Assembly: GCA_036378675.1 (NCBI GenBank)
Contig: DASUWA010000055.1
Coordinates: forward strand, 1-64,000
DNA: 64,000 bases
Direction of reading: 5' to 3'
Source: Acidimicrobiales bacterium
Lineage (GTDB): Bacteria > Actinomycetota > Acidimicrobiia > Acidimicrobiales > Palsa-688
Position 1 is the first letter of the stretch; each line of letters begins with the position of its first letter. The translations under genes were made by a program, and so were the position numbers. Of this stretch, positions 44,322-53,007 are shown in pieces. The notes under the pieces were generated by a model, which worked only from the letters and a program-made list of their open reading frames with translations, made no database searches and had not been told where the DNA came from.

Positions 44322-44975
44322 GTGCCCCGTCGGATTCCGGTGTTCCCGCTCGGAACGGTGCTCGTCCCGCACGGCATCCTGCCGTTGCACATCTTCGAGC
44401 AGCGGTACCGGGCTTTGATGAACGACCTTCTTTGGGACGAAGCGAGCGGATCGCCGCGGAACGTGGAAGACGGAGTCGAACCCGAGATCGGCGTCGTGCT
44501 GATCGAACGTGGGAACGAGGTGGGCGGAGGGGAGCAGCGATCGATGTTCGGGACGGTCGCCCGTTTTCTCGATGTCGACCGCACCGCCGACGGCCGGTTC
44601 CTTGTGGTCATCGGGGGAACCCGAAGGTTCTCCGTGGTTAGCTGGCTACCAGACGACCCATATCCGATGGCGGACGTCGAGGAACAGCCGGACGAGACGT
44701 GGGACCCAATATGGACCGACGCACTCGACGTCGCCGAACGCGAAGTGCGCCGGGCGCTTGCGCTCGCCGGAGAGCTGGCGGACGTCCCGGTGTTGCCGCC
44801 GCTGACGCCCGATCCTCTCGAGGCCATGTGGCAGCTTTGCGCTGCGATACCCGTCGGGCCTTTCGATCGTCAGCGGCTGCTCGCCGCCGATGGGGTGGCC
44901 GTCAGGCTTACTTTGCTCGCCGAGTTGGCGGGCGACGCGGCGTCGTTGATTGCATTCAGGCTGGGCCAGATCTGA
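44322..44975 (+). CDS. LON substrate-binding domain protein
   Basis: 217 residues containing only the N-terminal (PUA-like plus helical) domain of Lon: IPVFPLGTVLVPHGILPLHIFEQRY, VVLIERGNEVGGGE, GTVARFLDVDRTADGRFLVV (in part), RRFSVVSWLPDDPYPMADVE. No ATPase or protease domain, so it is a stand-alone LON-domain protein of uncertain role, possibly substrate recognition. Leaderless GTG. Its 3' end overlaps the convergent coupling-protein gene by 20 bases. Confidence 0.88.
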   Translation: MPRRIPVFPLGTVLVPHGILPLHIFEQRYRALMNDLLWDEASGSPRNVEDGVEPEIGVVLIERGNEVGGGEQRSMFGTVARFLDVDRTADGRFLVVIGGTRRFSVVSWLPDDPYPMADVEEQPDETWDPIWTDALDVAEREVRRALALAGELADVPVLPPLTPDPLEAMWQLCAAIPVGPFDRQRLLAADGVAVRLTLLAELAGDAASLIAFRLGQI

Positions 44976-46713
44976 CGTCGGGTCCGACGTGGGCCGCTGG
45001 CAGTGCGCGCCGTCGCAGCATGGGGTCAGCGAACCAGGGACGGAGCCGGAGCCGGACGGGTGCCAGATGTCCGTATATGAGGATGGCTTCCCCCGGCGGT
45101 ACTCGGCGTAGGCGGTCGGATGGAAGCAACCGCCGAAACGCCACCGCCGACGAGCGTGTACGCCGCCCGTCGGTTTGGTCGAGGGTGTAGCTCTCCTCAC
45201 GAATCGCCTGCTCCCCCGCAAGGCCGGACAGCAGATCGAGAGTCGGGAGATCGGAGACGCCGGAGAGCAGCAGCTTGGCCCGGTGGTTGTTGACGATCGT
45301 CCGCGCCCTCTCGTTCCCGTAACGGCTCGACAGCTGCCCGAGGTCCTGGCAAACGGTCACCAACTGAACGCCGAGTCCGGCACAGGTCGATGCGAGAGTG
45401 TCGAGATCGCGTACCGGCGCGATGTTCGCCGCCTCGTCGAGCACCACTAGCAGCGGCGGATCTAGGGGGCGGCCCGTTCGGGCGACCCGGTCCACGGCAA
45501 CGGCGATCACCGACGAGACCAGCGCGGCAAAGACGCCCTGGACCCGCGCCTGCTCGTGGCTCGGGCCGCACAGGTACAGACTCCCTCGCGCATTGATGAG
45601 GTCGTCGAGGTCGAAGTCGGTCGAGGACGTCCAGGCGGCGACTGTCGGATCCTCGAAGGGGGCGAGAACGGTCTCCAGCGTGGTCGCCACCGAACTGCGG
45701 ATCCGCTCGTCCCGTCGTTCGCACGCCGACAACGCCAACGCCGCGTCGTCCTCGCCGGCGATTTGGAGCGCTTGTCCCGGCTCATTGAACTCGGACGTGT
45801 TGGTCCAGCGGACCACTTCTGCCATGCTCCATCCCCCCGAGTTGGCCGCCAGAAGTAAGGGAGCGAGTTGCTTCGAAGCGGCCGCGTACCAGAACGCCGC
45901 GTCTGCCATGCCGGCGCGAGCCGGGGTCGCATCTACCATCCAGGAGGCGGTGCGCTGGGCCCCGGTCCAGTCCCGACAGAGCGCGAGCGGTGACCAACTG
46001 GCCAGCGGTGCCAACCCCGATCCACCCGTCGGATCGAAGATCCACACCGGGCCCTGAGTCGAACGCCAAGGTGTCGTGTGCCGAGCGAGGTCGTCCTTGA
46101 CAGACGTCGCCACCGCTGGGCCGTCCCATTCCAGGAGAGCCGGGATAGCGAGCCCCGAGGTCTTTCCTGATTGCGTAGGACCGAGGACGAGGACGGAGTG
46201 GCGCGCTTCGGTAGCCACGAGCGGCTTCAAGTACAGACCCCCGAGACGACCCAGTGCTAGTCGGGGCCGGCCACGCCGTGACCGGGTTCTCAGCACGCGA
46301 GTATCGGTGCGTGTCGCCCACCGCGCTCCGTCCTTGCGGGCTGCAGACATAACGCCGTTCAGGTTGGCGATCCGCCGGACGAAGATGCGCGCCGAGAGGG
46401 TCGCGAAGACGGACCCGAGCATGACGATGGCCGCAAATAGGTAATAGACGAGCGCCCCGGGACCCCGGTCAGTTGTCGTCGTGGTTGACAGTGTCCACGC
46501 TCTTGCGGGTTCCCGGGCGTGTCGCCAAAGCGCGGCGAGGGCGCGGAGGGAATCAGTGATTGGCCGCGGTAACGAGTGCCCGGTAACGGCTATCCAGGCA
46601 GCCTGCGCGGACAGCCAGTTCAGCAACGCAACAGCCCCAACGATGGCCACGCCGGCAAACAGCAATGACGCAACTGGATCGCTGCGGAACTCGCGGGGCG
46701 GTGGTCCCCTCAA
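44956..46713 (-). CDS. type IV coupling protein (VirD4/TraG-like ATPase)
   Basis: Inner-membrane ATPase that links a relaxosome to a type IV secretion channel. 585 residues: two N-terminal helices (about 15-42 and 86-108), Walker A GPTQSGKTS near 178, WIFDPTGGSG, Walker B PPLLVVLDEAANIAP near 430 and a TraG/TraD C-terminal recognition motif VQLVTVCQDLGQLSSRYG. Start is TTG 46713, overlapping the VirB4-like stop as TTGA. Last gene of a five-gene minus-strand run (pilin, TrbL, SCO6880, VirB4, T4CP), all with overlapping or near-touching ends. Confidence 0.88.
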   Translation of the reverse strand: MRGPPPREFRSDPVASLLFAGVAIVGAVALLNWLSAQAAWIAVTGHSLPRPITDSLRALAALWRHAREPARAWTLSTTTTTDRGPGALVYYLFAAIVMLGSVFATLSARIFVRRIANLNGVMSAARKDGARWATRTDTRVLRTRSRRGRPRLALGRLGGLYLKPLVATEARHSVLVLGPTQSGKTSGLAIPALLEWDGPAVATSVKDDLARHTTPWRSTQGPVWIFDPTGGSGLAPLASWSPLALCRDWTGAQRTASWMVDATPARAGMADAAFWYAAASKQLAPLLLAANSGGWSMAEVVRWTNTSEFNEPGQALQIAGEDDAALALSACERRDERIRSSVATTLETVLAPFEDPTVAAWTSSTDFDLDDLINARGSLYLCGPSHEQARVQGVFAALVSSVIAVAVDRVARTGRPLDPPLLVVLDEAANIAPVRDLDTLASTCAGLGVQLVTVCQDLGQLSSRYGNERARTIVNNHRAKLLLSGVSDLPTLDLLSGLAGEQAIREESYTLDQTDGRRTRSSAVAFRRLLPSDRLRRVPPGEAILIYGHLAPVRLRLRPWFADPMLRRRALPAAHVGPDVRSGPA

Positions 46714-48014
46714 GATTGCGGCGTTCCGGCGTCTACCGTCATACCCGTGTCGCGCATGGCGAAGTCGGTGTCGACGAAAGGAGCTTCGATTCCGCCGACG
46801 ACATGCTCAACAAGGAAGGATCGCCCGCCGACCCTCCACAACGCGATCCCGCGGGGCAGGTGGACAATGACGTCGCGTTCTGTACGTGACAACGACAGAA
46901 GCTCCGAAGTCAAGTCCGCTTCGGAAGCCGGTTGCCCGAAAGCGACCCTGGTCTCCGAGTCGGCGAGCAACCCTTGTGCGAGCCTTTGCTGAACCGACCC
47001 CTGGGCTCCGGCAGCCTTCAAGTCGGACAGTCTGTGCACGACGGCCAGGGTTGAAACCCCAAAGGAGCGGGAGAGCTTGAACACCGACCGCAGCCAGCGA
47101 GCAGCGGCCAGATCATGCAGAATCGCCCAGGCCTCGTCGATCACGACCAGCCTCTTCACACGATCCCGCCTAGACAGCGCGGATTGCATCCACCCGGTGG
47201 CGCAGCTCATCAGGAGTGCCAATGCCGGGGACATGTACACGCTCGAAAGATCAAGCACCACCAATCGACCCGAAAGGTCGACGTGGGACGAGGTAGGACC
47301 GTCGAACATGCCCGCGAGATCACCTTCGACCAGACGCCTCAACTCGAGCGCGACCAGCCTTCCGTCCTCGGCAAGCGAAACCCGGTCCGTATACACGGCG
47401 GCCGCGGCTTCCTCCCGGGGATCCAGCAACAGCCGAACAACGTCGCTGAGTGTCGGCTTGCGAGATGTCGTCGACGCCGAACGAACCGCGAGCTCGACAG
47501 CGGTGCGCTCGGCCGGCGTCAATACCCGACCGAGCGTCGATTCGCCAAGTGAGCAGACCAGGTCGGCCTGACGGCGGGTGACCATTAGCAAGTCATCCCG
47601 CGATGGTGAGGCCGGCGCTCCAAGGTCGAGAGGGTTGAGGCGCACCTGGCCGCCCGGACGCAAGACAACCGGCTCCACACCCACCGCCGCCGCGAGCGGG
47701 CCGTACTCTCCCTTCGGATCGAGGATCCAGGCTTGTCGGCCAAAAATCATCTGCCGCCAGACGAATGTCTTGACGAAGGTCGACTTCCCGCGGCCGACCT
47801 GACCGAGGACGATCAAGTTCGGGTTGGTGAGAACCTCGGCCCCGTACAGAACCCACGGATCGAAGCAAAACGGCCCGCCGCCCAGCAGATCCCTTCCGAT
47901 GAAGGGGCCTTGCTCACCCAGGCCGATGTCACTGATGAAGGGATAGACAGCCTGCAGATTCGCTGTGGTCGCCCGGTGGGCCGGGGGCTCCGGCGCCCTG
48001 GCTCTGGTGATCAT
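46710..48014 (-). CDS. VirB4-like conjugation ATPase
   Basis: 434 residues, the C-terminal ATPase half of VirB4 only. Walker A VLGQVGRGKSTFVKTFVWR near 70, AWILDPKGEYGPLAAAVG, Walker B RLVVIDEAWAILHD near 290, and the arginine-finger region VHRLSDLKAAG. The N-terminal substrate domain of full VirB4 is absent; its role may be taken by the SCO6880 family protein encoded just upstream, as in other actinobacterial systems. ATG at 48014, 6 bases after that gene's stop. Confidence 0.87.
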   Translation of the reverse strand: MITRARAPEPPAHRATTANLQAVYPFISDIGLGEQGPFIGRDLLGGGPFCFDPWVLYGAEVLTNPNLIVLGQVGRGKSTFVKTFVWRQMIFGRQAWILDPKGEYGPLAAAVGVEPVVLRPGGQVRLNPLDLGAPASPSRDDLLMVTRRQADLVCSLGESTLGRVLTPAERTAVELAVRSASTTSRKPTLSDVVRLLLDPREEAAAAVYTDRVSLAEDGRLVALELRRLVEGDLAGMFDGPTSSHVDLSGRLVVLDLSSVYMSPALALLMSCATGWMQSALSRRDRVKRLVVIDEAWAILHDLAAARWLRSVFKLSRSFGVSTLAVVHRLSDLKAAGAQGSVQQRLAQGLLADSETRVAFGQPASEADLTSELLSLSRTERDVIVHLPRGIALWRVGGRSFLVEHVVGGIEAPFVDTDFAMRDTGMTVDAGTPQS

Positions 48015-48020
48015 CGGCCT

Positions 48021-49463
48021 TCAGCGCAGACCGCGCGCCAATGGAAGCGTCCATGTGAACGCCTCCCGCTGGCGCCCGTACAGCCTGCGAATCTCGAGGT
48101 GGGCCGCCTGAGCAGCATGCTCCGTCTCGGCGCAAGCGAGACCGAGACCTTCGCGGTCCGGCGCGCTCACAGTTATGTACCCGGAGAATCGGTACTCCAC
48201 GTGCCCGCGGGCAAGCTCTTCCTCGCGGCGGACCGGTCCCTCCGCCTCTTTATCCCTCCGTGCGCTCGGCGTGAATCCCGCGTTGGTCCGAATGTGTTCC
48301 TCCGCGACATCGGCAGTGCGCGCGGATCGCGCTTCGCGTGCGGCCCGTACCGCCGGGACCGGAGCCATTATCAGTGAAGTCGCCCGCCGTTCCCCTCCCA
48401 TGAGCAAAGGACCCATGAAGTCTGGGCCCACTTGGATTCGAGGCCATTCGGCAATCCAGTAGGTGGCATGGCAGGCGTGATCCGCTTGAACGAACGACCA
48501 GCCTTCCGCTTCGGCCATCGGGCTGAAAGGACGAGTCAGCTTGGAGCGCCGAGATGTCGCTGGACGATTGGTGTGCGCGGCTTCGAGGACCGTGGCCAGC
48601 GCGACCGCATCGAGCGGGCCTGCTGTCCACATGCCGGCGTTGCGGAGTTGCCCTTCCAATAGGCGGAGTTCCCTGCGGACGGTCTCGCTGGCACGCCGCC
48701 CGCTAGGGCCTCCTGCCCAGGCGGGTCCCGGGACTGCCAGCACAAGCCATACCTCGCGCGTTTGCCACGAGGTTGCGGCGGTTCTCACGACTTCGAGGTA
48801 TCCGTCAACCTCGCCGCGCGCGCACGAAAGAGCCTCGGCCCTTTCTATCAACGGAGCCGCTCCCGCCGGCGACGTCCGTTCTACCCACTGAAGCCGGCGC
48901 ACTGGCGTCCCCGGCCTGCCGATCGAATTCAAAACGACGCGCCAGGACTCCAGGCTGCGGGCCTGCTCCTCGGGATCGAGCAACGAGAAGGAACCACCCC
49001 TGACCGGGACGACGGCAGCCCAGCTGCCCGCGCTCCTGTCGAGCAAAACGCCGACCGGTGGCTGACCAGCTTCGGCGGTCAGCTCGACAAGATCGATCCC
49101 TGTCGGGCCGGCGAAGGCGCGACCGCACGAACCTCGCGGTGTCGACTGGCGAGGCGTGCGCAACCCGTCAGTCGGTTCTGGTGACAGCACCGGGCCGTTC
49201 ATGTTGCGGACCAGCCACGTAAGGCCCCACCTCAACCATGAAGCCGCTGATTGGCCGTCCTTAGACCAGAAAGCAGCGCCAGATGATGCAACGAAGGCGA
49301 GGAACGCGAGCGGTGGTCCTGCAAGCGATCGAAGAACCCGGGCAGTGACCCATGCGACAAGCAATCCGCCGGATGCGATGCCGATCTGAACCGGTTGCAG
49401 GCCTAGCAGCAGTCCTCGTCGCTCGAGCGGGTCGAACGAGTACCGGGCTACGCGTTCATCCAT
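48021..49463 (-). CDS. SCO6880 family conjugation-associated membrane protein
   Basis: 480 residues. The start YSFDPLERRGLLLGLQPVQIGIASGGLLVAWV with two membrane helices (about 20-40 and 48-66) is the SCO6880 hallmark of actinobacterial conjugative and integrative elements. The cytoplasmic remainder contains an alpha/beta module (GVLLDRSAGSWAAVVPVRGG, WVERTSPAGAAPLIERAEAL) thought to pair with the VirB4 ATPase. Overlaps the TrbL-like gene by 8 bases. Confidence 0.82.
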   Translation of the reverse strand: MDERVARYSFDPLERRGLLLGLQPVQIGIASGGLLVAWVTARVLRSLAGPPLAFLAFVASSGAAFWSKDGQSAASWLRWGLTWLVRNMNGPVLSPEPTDGLRTPRQSTPRGSCGRAFAGPTGIDLVELTAEAGQPPVGVLLDRSAGSWAAVVPVRGGSFSLLDPEEQARSLESWRVVLNSIGRPGTPVRRLQWVERTSPAGAAPLIERAEALSCARGEVDGYLEVVRTAATSWQTREVWLVLAVPGPAWAGGPSGRRASETVRRELRLLEGQLRNAGMWTAGPLDAVALATVLEAAHTNRPATSRRSKLTRPFSPMAEAEGWSFVQADHACHATYWIAEWPRIQVGPDFMGPLLMGGERRATSLIMAPVPAVRAAREARSARTADVAEEHIRTNAGFTPSARRDKEAEGPVRREEELARGHVEYRFSGYITVSAPDREGLGLACAETEHAAQAAHLEIRRLYGRQREAFTWTLPLARGLR

Positions 49464-50535
49464 CGCTTCCTCCCGCTGGTATTCGGTAATCGGGTGCCCG
49501 AACCGCCAAGGGTTGAGCAGTCACCGGAGACGTCTGAGGCCGAGCACTCTCGCTGGTCGTCCGCGCAGCGAGCAGCCGCATCACCAGTGGATTGGTAGGC
49601 GCGGCGACCGCCGATGCCGCCCGGGTCGCCGCGCGAAACGGCCGCCGCGCTACCCCCTCGAGGTGGGCGATGACGTCTACATCGGCAATCGGGACGAACC
49701 TGAGCAGAACGAACGGTGCGAAGGAAGCGATGAGCAGAATGCCCGCGCCTTCCAGTGCTCCGTCGATCGACCGATCGCCCGCCACCGTCGACATTCCCAG
49801 CCAGAGCGTTGCAAAGATGACGAACTTCGATAGGACGAGCGCGATCAGAATCTGTACCGATCGCTTGGCTATCGCGGCCGTGGCCGGCCATATGTATGTC
49901 ACCAGGCAAAGTGGCATGAAGAAGACGGCGACATAGATCGCCGCAGACCTGAGCACGAGTTCCAGCCAGACGAGGACCGCCCCGGCGAGCGCCAACAGGC
50001 CGATGCCGATCGTTACCAGCGCCGGCGAGCCGGTGGCGAACGCATCGCTCGCCAGGTTCTGAAGTGCCCCGTGGACGTTGAGATGAGTGCCGACCACCGT
50101 CGAGGTCAGCGAGTCCGTCGCTCTGATCGCAAGATCGGTGAGAACCGTGGCTGCAGCGGCCGCCAGAACCGCCACCGGAAGCCCAACGGCCCAGACCCGG
50201 CCCAAACGTCTCAAGTCCTGGCGGACGATCGAACCGATCGTCGCCACCAGCAAGATGGGCGTGACTACCGCCTCGAAGGCCTTTGCTGTCGCTCGATAGG
50301 CGGTACGGAACCAATCTGCCCCGACGTTCGGGGTTACGCCGAACAGGCCAGCCACGTGACCGATGAGCCACGTGTCCGCGGCAGAAAGGTATGAGATGAA
50401 GGCACCCATCAGCCCGTCTGCGATGGCACCGGCAGTGGACCCCGCCAGGTCGCTGCCGAGCGGGCTGACCGTGCAGCCGGACAACCCGACGATCGGCAGG
50501 CAGGGAAACCCTCCGTCCGGCGAAACCTGGATCAT
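49456..50535 (-). CDS. TrbL/VirB6-like channel membrane protein
   Basis: 359 residues. A luminal N-terminus, then at least six hydrophobic helices (VVTPILLVATIGSIV, VGLPVAVLAAAAATVLTDLAI, ALVTIGIGLLALAGAVLVWLEL, AAIYVAVFFMPLCLVTYIWP, IALVLSKFVIFATLWLGM, GILLIASFAPFVLLRFVP). The order and the motif LRSAAIYVAVFFMPL match actinobacterial TrbL/VirB6-type proteins. The hydrophilic tail is Ala/Thr/Pro-rich. ATG at 50535 abuts the pilin-like stop (TGATG). An overlapping frame of 378 residues is a shadow. Confidence 0.8.
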   Translation of the reverse strand: MIQVSPDGGFPCLPIVGLSGCTVSPLGSDLAGSTAGAIADGLMGAFISYLSAADTWLIGHVAGLFGVTPNVGADWFRTAYRATAKAFEAVVTPILLVATIGSIVRQDLRRLGRVWAVGLPVAVLAAAAATVLTDLAIRATDSLTSTVVGTHLNVHGALQNLASDAFATGSPALVTIGIGLLALAGAVLVWLELVLRSAAIYVAVFFMPLCLVTYIWPATAAIAKRSVQILIALVLSKFVIFATLWLGMSTVAGDRSIDGALEGAGILLIASFAPFVLLRFVPIADVDVIAHLEGVARRPFRAATRAASAVAAPTNPLVMRLLAARTTSESARPQTSPVTAQPLAVRAPDYRIPAGGSDG

Positions 50536-50834
50536 CAGAGCCTGGCGCCTTTATCCACGAAGAAGGTGATGATCTGCGGTGCACCGCCTATCAGGACGGC
50601 GGCGAGGGCGGAGACCATCACGCCGCGACGTCCGTTGACCGCCTGCTGGTAGTTGTGCGAGTAGTGGCCGAACGCCCAGATCACTGCTCCGACAATCAGG
50701 CCGAGCAGGGCGGCCATCAGCGCCCATCCGTCGATTCCGTTGGCGAGCGACTGAAGAACGTGCGACCCCGGAAGCTGGGCCGAATCGGGTTGGACGGTGG
50801 GACCGTCGCTCGGCAGCGATAGGAGCATTTGCAT
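50535..50834 (-). CDS. TrbC/VirB2-like pilin or DUF6112-like membrane protein
   Basis: 99 residues with two hydrophobic helices (ALMAALLGLIVGAVIWAFG and GVMVSALAAVLIGGAPQIITFFV) separated by a short polar loop HYSHNYQQAVNGRR, the topology of VirB2/TrbC pilins and of the DUF6112 proteins next to SCO6880 homologues. No obvious signal peptide. ATG at 50834 with GGAGGTG ahead. First gene of the conjugation run and divergent from the relaxase. Confidence 0.72.
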   Translation of the reverse strand: MQMLLSLPSDGPTVQPDSAQLPGSHVLQSLANGIDGWALMAALLGLIVGAVIWAFGHYSHNYQQAVNGRRGVMVSALAAVLIGGAPQIITFFVDKGARL

Positions 50835-50864
50835 CCGGCACCTCCGTGGTTGGGTTGGGAGGAG

Positions 50865-50903
50865 TATTTCATAGTTTTTAATGCTTCGCTAGTGTGTTTC
50901 ATA
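50865..50903. promoter_or_regulatory. A/T-rich divergent promoter region with a repeated T(A/G)TTTCATA motif
   Basis: TATTTCATA (50865-50873) and TGTTTCATA (50895-50903) repeat 30 bases apart between the pilin-like and relaxase genes. The stretch is unusually A/T-rich. TAGTGT at 50890-50895 lies 7 bases before the relaxase ATG. Confidence 0.45.
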
Positions 50904-52999
50904 TGTTGGTTCTGAAGCCCGTTGGCGACCGGGTCGCCGGCTACTACCTGAAGCAAGGGCCCGGCGAATGGCTGGGCCGAGGTTCGGACCGTCTCGGCCT
51001 GCACGGCGGAATCGAGGCGGCGGCAATGACAGCCGTCCTGCGAGGCTGCGATCCGTCGCGGGGCGTCTACCTGCCTCGGGTCAAGTCGCCTCGCCGGCGA
51101 GCGGGATGGGACCTGGTGTTCGCGGCTCCCAAGTCCTTGTCTCTTGTGTCCGCGACATCTTCTGGAACCGCTTCGGATCTCGAGCCGTCTATCGGGTTCG
51201 CCCATCGATGCGCGGTAAGAGGGGCTGTCGAGCACTTGGAACGGGAGTCCGGCAAGGAAATCGTCGGAGCTGCCTTCGACCACCTGCACAACGCCGGCGG
51301 TGAGCCCCACCTGCACACCCACGTGCTGGTCGCAAACCTCGCGCCCACAGCTGCCGGCTGGGCTGCCCTTGGAACTTGGCTGCACAGGGAGGAACTGGCG
51401 GCCGTGTACCACCTGGGACTTCGATACCATCTCGACCGAACCGGATTGCAACTCGACTGGCGGATCCGTTCAAACGGGTTGCCGGACTTGGCAGTAGTGC
51501 CCCGCGCGGCAGTTCGCGCCGCTAGCACCCGCAGCCACGAATCAAGGGGCGGAGCAGGTTGGGCCGGTCGCAACGGACCGCCCAGAGCGTGGGGGGCAGC
51601 GGTGCTCCATGCCGGGTGGGGTTCCTCCCATGCGTCTCGCGCCGCCCACGAGTCGATGGGCCCTCGCTCGTCCGTTACGCCAGGCGCCGCGTCCCTTGAA
51701 GCTCGAGTGAGCGCGCGACTGCTCACCAGGGGTTCGACCTTCACCAAGCGCGATGTCATCGCGGCTCTCGCCGCTGCGTCGCAAGCTGGCTTCGACGCAG
51801 AGGCCGCCACTTCGTGGGCGGACGCATTCTTCAACGCATCGAGCCCGATCGGCTCGGATGTGGGAGCTGACCGGCGGACCACTACACGAGCCGTGGACGC
51901 TGATCGCCGACTAGCCGCGCTGATCGAACGGCGTGCGGAGCGACGAGCTCAGGGAGTTGCCGCCGGAGATTTGGAAACGGCTGCCCAGCTTGACCCAACG
52001 CTGTCGTCGCGTTCGCGCGAGACAGTCCGATCCCTCGTTGGTAACGAAGGAGTTGTCCTGCTCGCCGCGGGTCCCGGGCGCTCGAACTTCGTTGCCGACG
52101 CGGCTATCGGAGCAGCATGCGCGTCAGTGTGGGAATCCCACGGAACGACCGTCGGAGTCGCGGCCCGTAGCGCGGCCGAAAGCGCGAGATGGGCCGCGCT
52201 TTCGGGCATCGAGGCCTTTCACCCTTCGGTGCGTCCGGACGTACTGATCGTCGACCAGGCCGACCGGCGGCCGCCTGGGGAGCTCATGGCTCTGCTGTCA
52301 GCCGCACCGGAAGCCAAGGTCGTCTTCGTTGAAGGAGGAACCCTTCCGCGAACTCGCGTTGACGGCTCACTCGGTTACAGCCAAACGACTACCGCCCTCA
52401 CTCGACTCGATCCGGGACCGGCGCCTGAGTGGCGCGCTCTCCCAGACGTGCCGCTTGCCGGTGCATTGACTGGTGTCGCCGCCGGCAAGCTGCTCGACCA
52501 CTGGGCTCAGTCGTTCGGAGTTGCCCGCACGGAGAATCCCACGATGGTTGGGCTCGGGGTGCCCGAAACCCTGGCGCTGAACGACGCCGCCCGGCGACAC
52601 CTCCTCGACACCGGCCGCCTCGACGGTCCGTCGATCCAGTCCCGCGGCCGTGCCTTTCAGACCGGTGATCGAGTCGTTGCCATCCGCGGCGCCGGCGCTG
52701 GGCTGCCGGCCGGCACGGTCGGCACGATCGTCGAAGTCGACCCAAAGCGGCGAAGCGCAATGATCAGCTGGACCGACCGCGCTACCGAGATGAAACGCGA
52801 TCAGCTTGGGACGATCGGGCACGCGTACGCGGCCACTCCCCGGTTGGCGTCTCGTATGGAAGGACCGGTATTCGTTCTCGGGCGGGCAGAAGGCCTCGGT
52901 ATCGAACGCTCTAGAGTTGCCGCTCAGATCTCGGTGGAGCGACGGGGGCCGGCGCTCGAACGCGAGAGACACCGTGTCATAGTCGGCCGTGAGCTTTGA
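50903..52999 (+). CDS. MobF-family relaxase with degenerate helicase domain
   Basis: 698 residues from the leaderless ATG at 50903 (GTG 50894 alternative). TrwC-type relaxase domain in residues 1-300: adjacent Tyr14-Tyr15 (VAGYYLKQG), WLGRGSDRLGL, FAAPKSLSLVSA and the metal site His127, His138, His140 (FDHLHNAGGEPHLHTH). A helicase-like region follows, but Walker A reads LLAAGPGRSN near 389, without the GKT/S lysine, and Walker B reads VLIVDQAD near 446. The late RVVAIRGAGAGLPAGTVGT stretch matches the SH3-like insert of TraI/RecD2 helicases. It can probably nick DNA but not unwind it. Confidence 0.87.
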   Translation: MLVLKPVGDRVAGYYLKQGPGEWLGRGSDRLGLHGGIEAAAMTAVLRGCDPSRGVYLPRVKSPRRRAGWDLVFAAPKSLSLVSATSSGTASDLEPSIGFAHRCAVRGAVEHLERESGKEIVGAAFDHLHNAGGEPHLHTHVLVANLAPTAAGWAALGTWLHREELAAVYHLGLRYHLDRTGLQLDWRIRSNGLPDLAVVPRAAVRAASTRSHESRGGAGWAGRNGPPRAWGAAVLHAGWGSSHASRAAHESMGPRSSVTPGAASLEARVSARLLTRGSTFTKRDVIAALAAASQAGFDAEAATSWADAFFNASSPIGSDVGADRRTTTRAVDADRRLAALIERRAERRAQGVAAGDLETAAQLDPTLSSRSRETVRSLVGNEGVVLLAAGPGRSNFVADAAIGAACASVWESHGTTVGVAARSAAESARWAALSGIEAFHPSVRPDVLIVDQADRRPPGELMALLSAAPEAKVVFVEGGTLPRTRVDGSLGYSQTTTALTRLDPGPAPEWRALPDVPLAGALTGVAAGKLLDHWAQSFGVARTENPTMVGLGVPETLALNDAARRHLLDTGRLDGPSIQSRGRAFQTGDRVVAIRGAGAGLPAGTVGTIVEVDPKRRSAMISWTDRATEMKRDQLGTIGHAYAATPRLASRMEGPVFVLGRAEGLGIERSRVAAQISVERRGPALERERHRVIVGREL

Positions 53000-53007
53000 T
53001 AGGACAC

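Noticed and set aside
49448-50584. 378-codon frame overlapping the TrbL-like gene
   Set aside because: Its translation is Arg/Gly/Ser-rich without hydrophobic helices, while the alternative frame gives a clear polytopic membrane protein with operon-type overlaps.
44956-52999. Calling the conjugation genes a complete integrative conjugative element
   Set aside because: No integrase, excisionase, att repeats or replication gene is visible and the relaxase helicase is degenerate, so a complete element is not supported.
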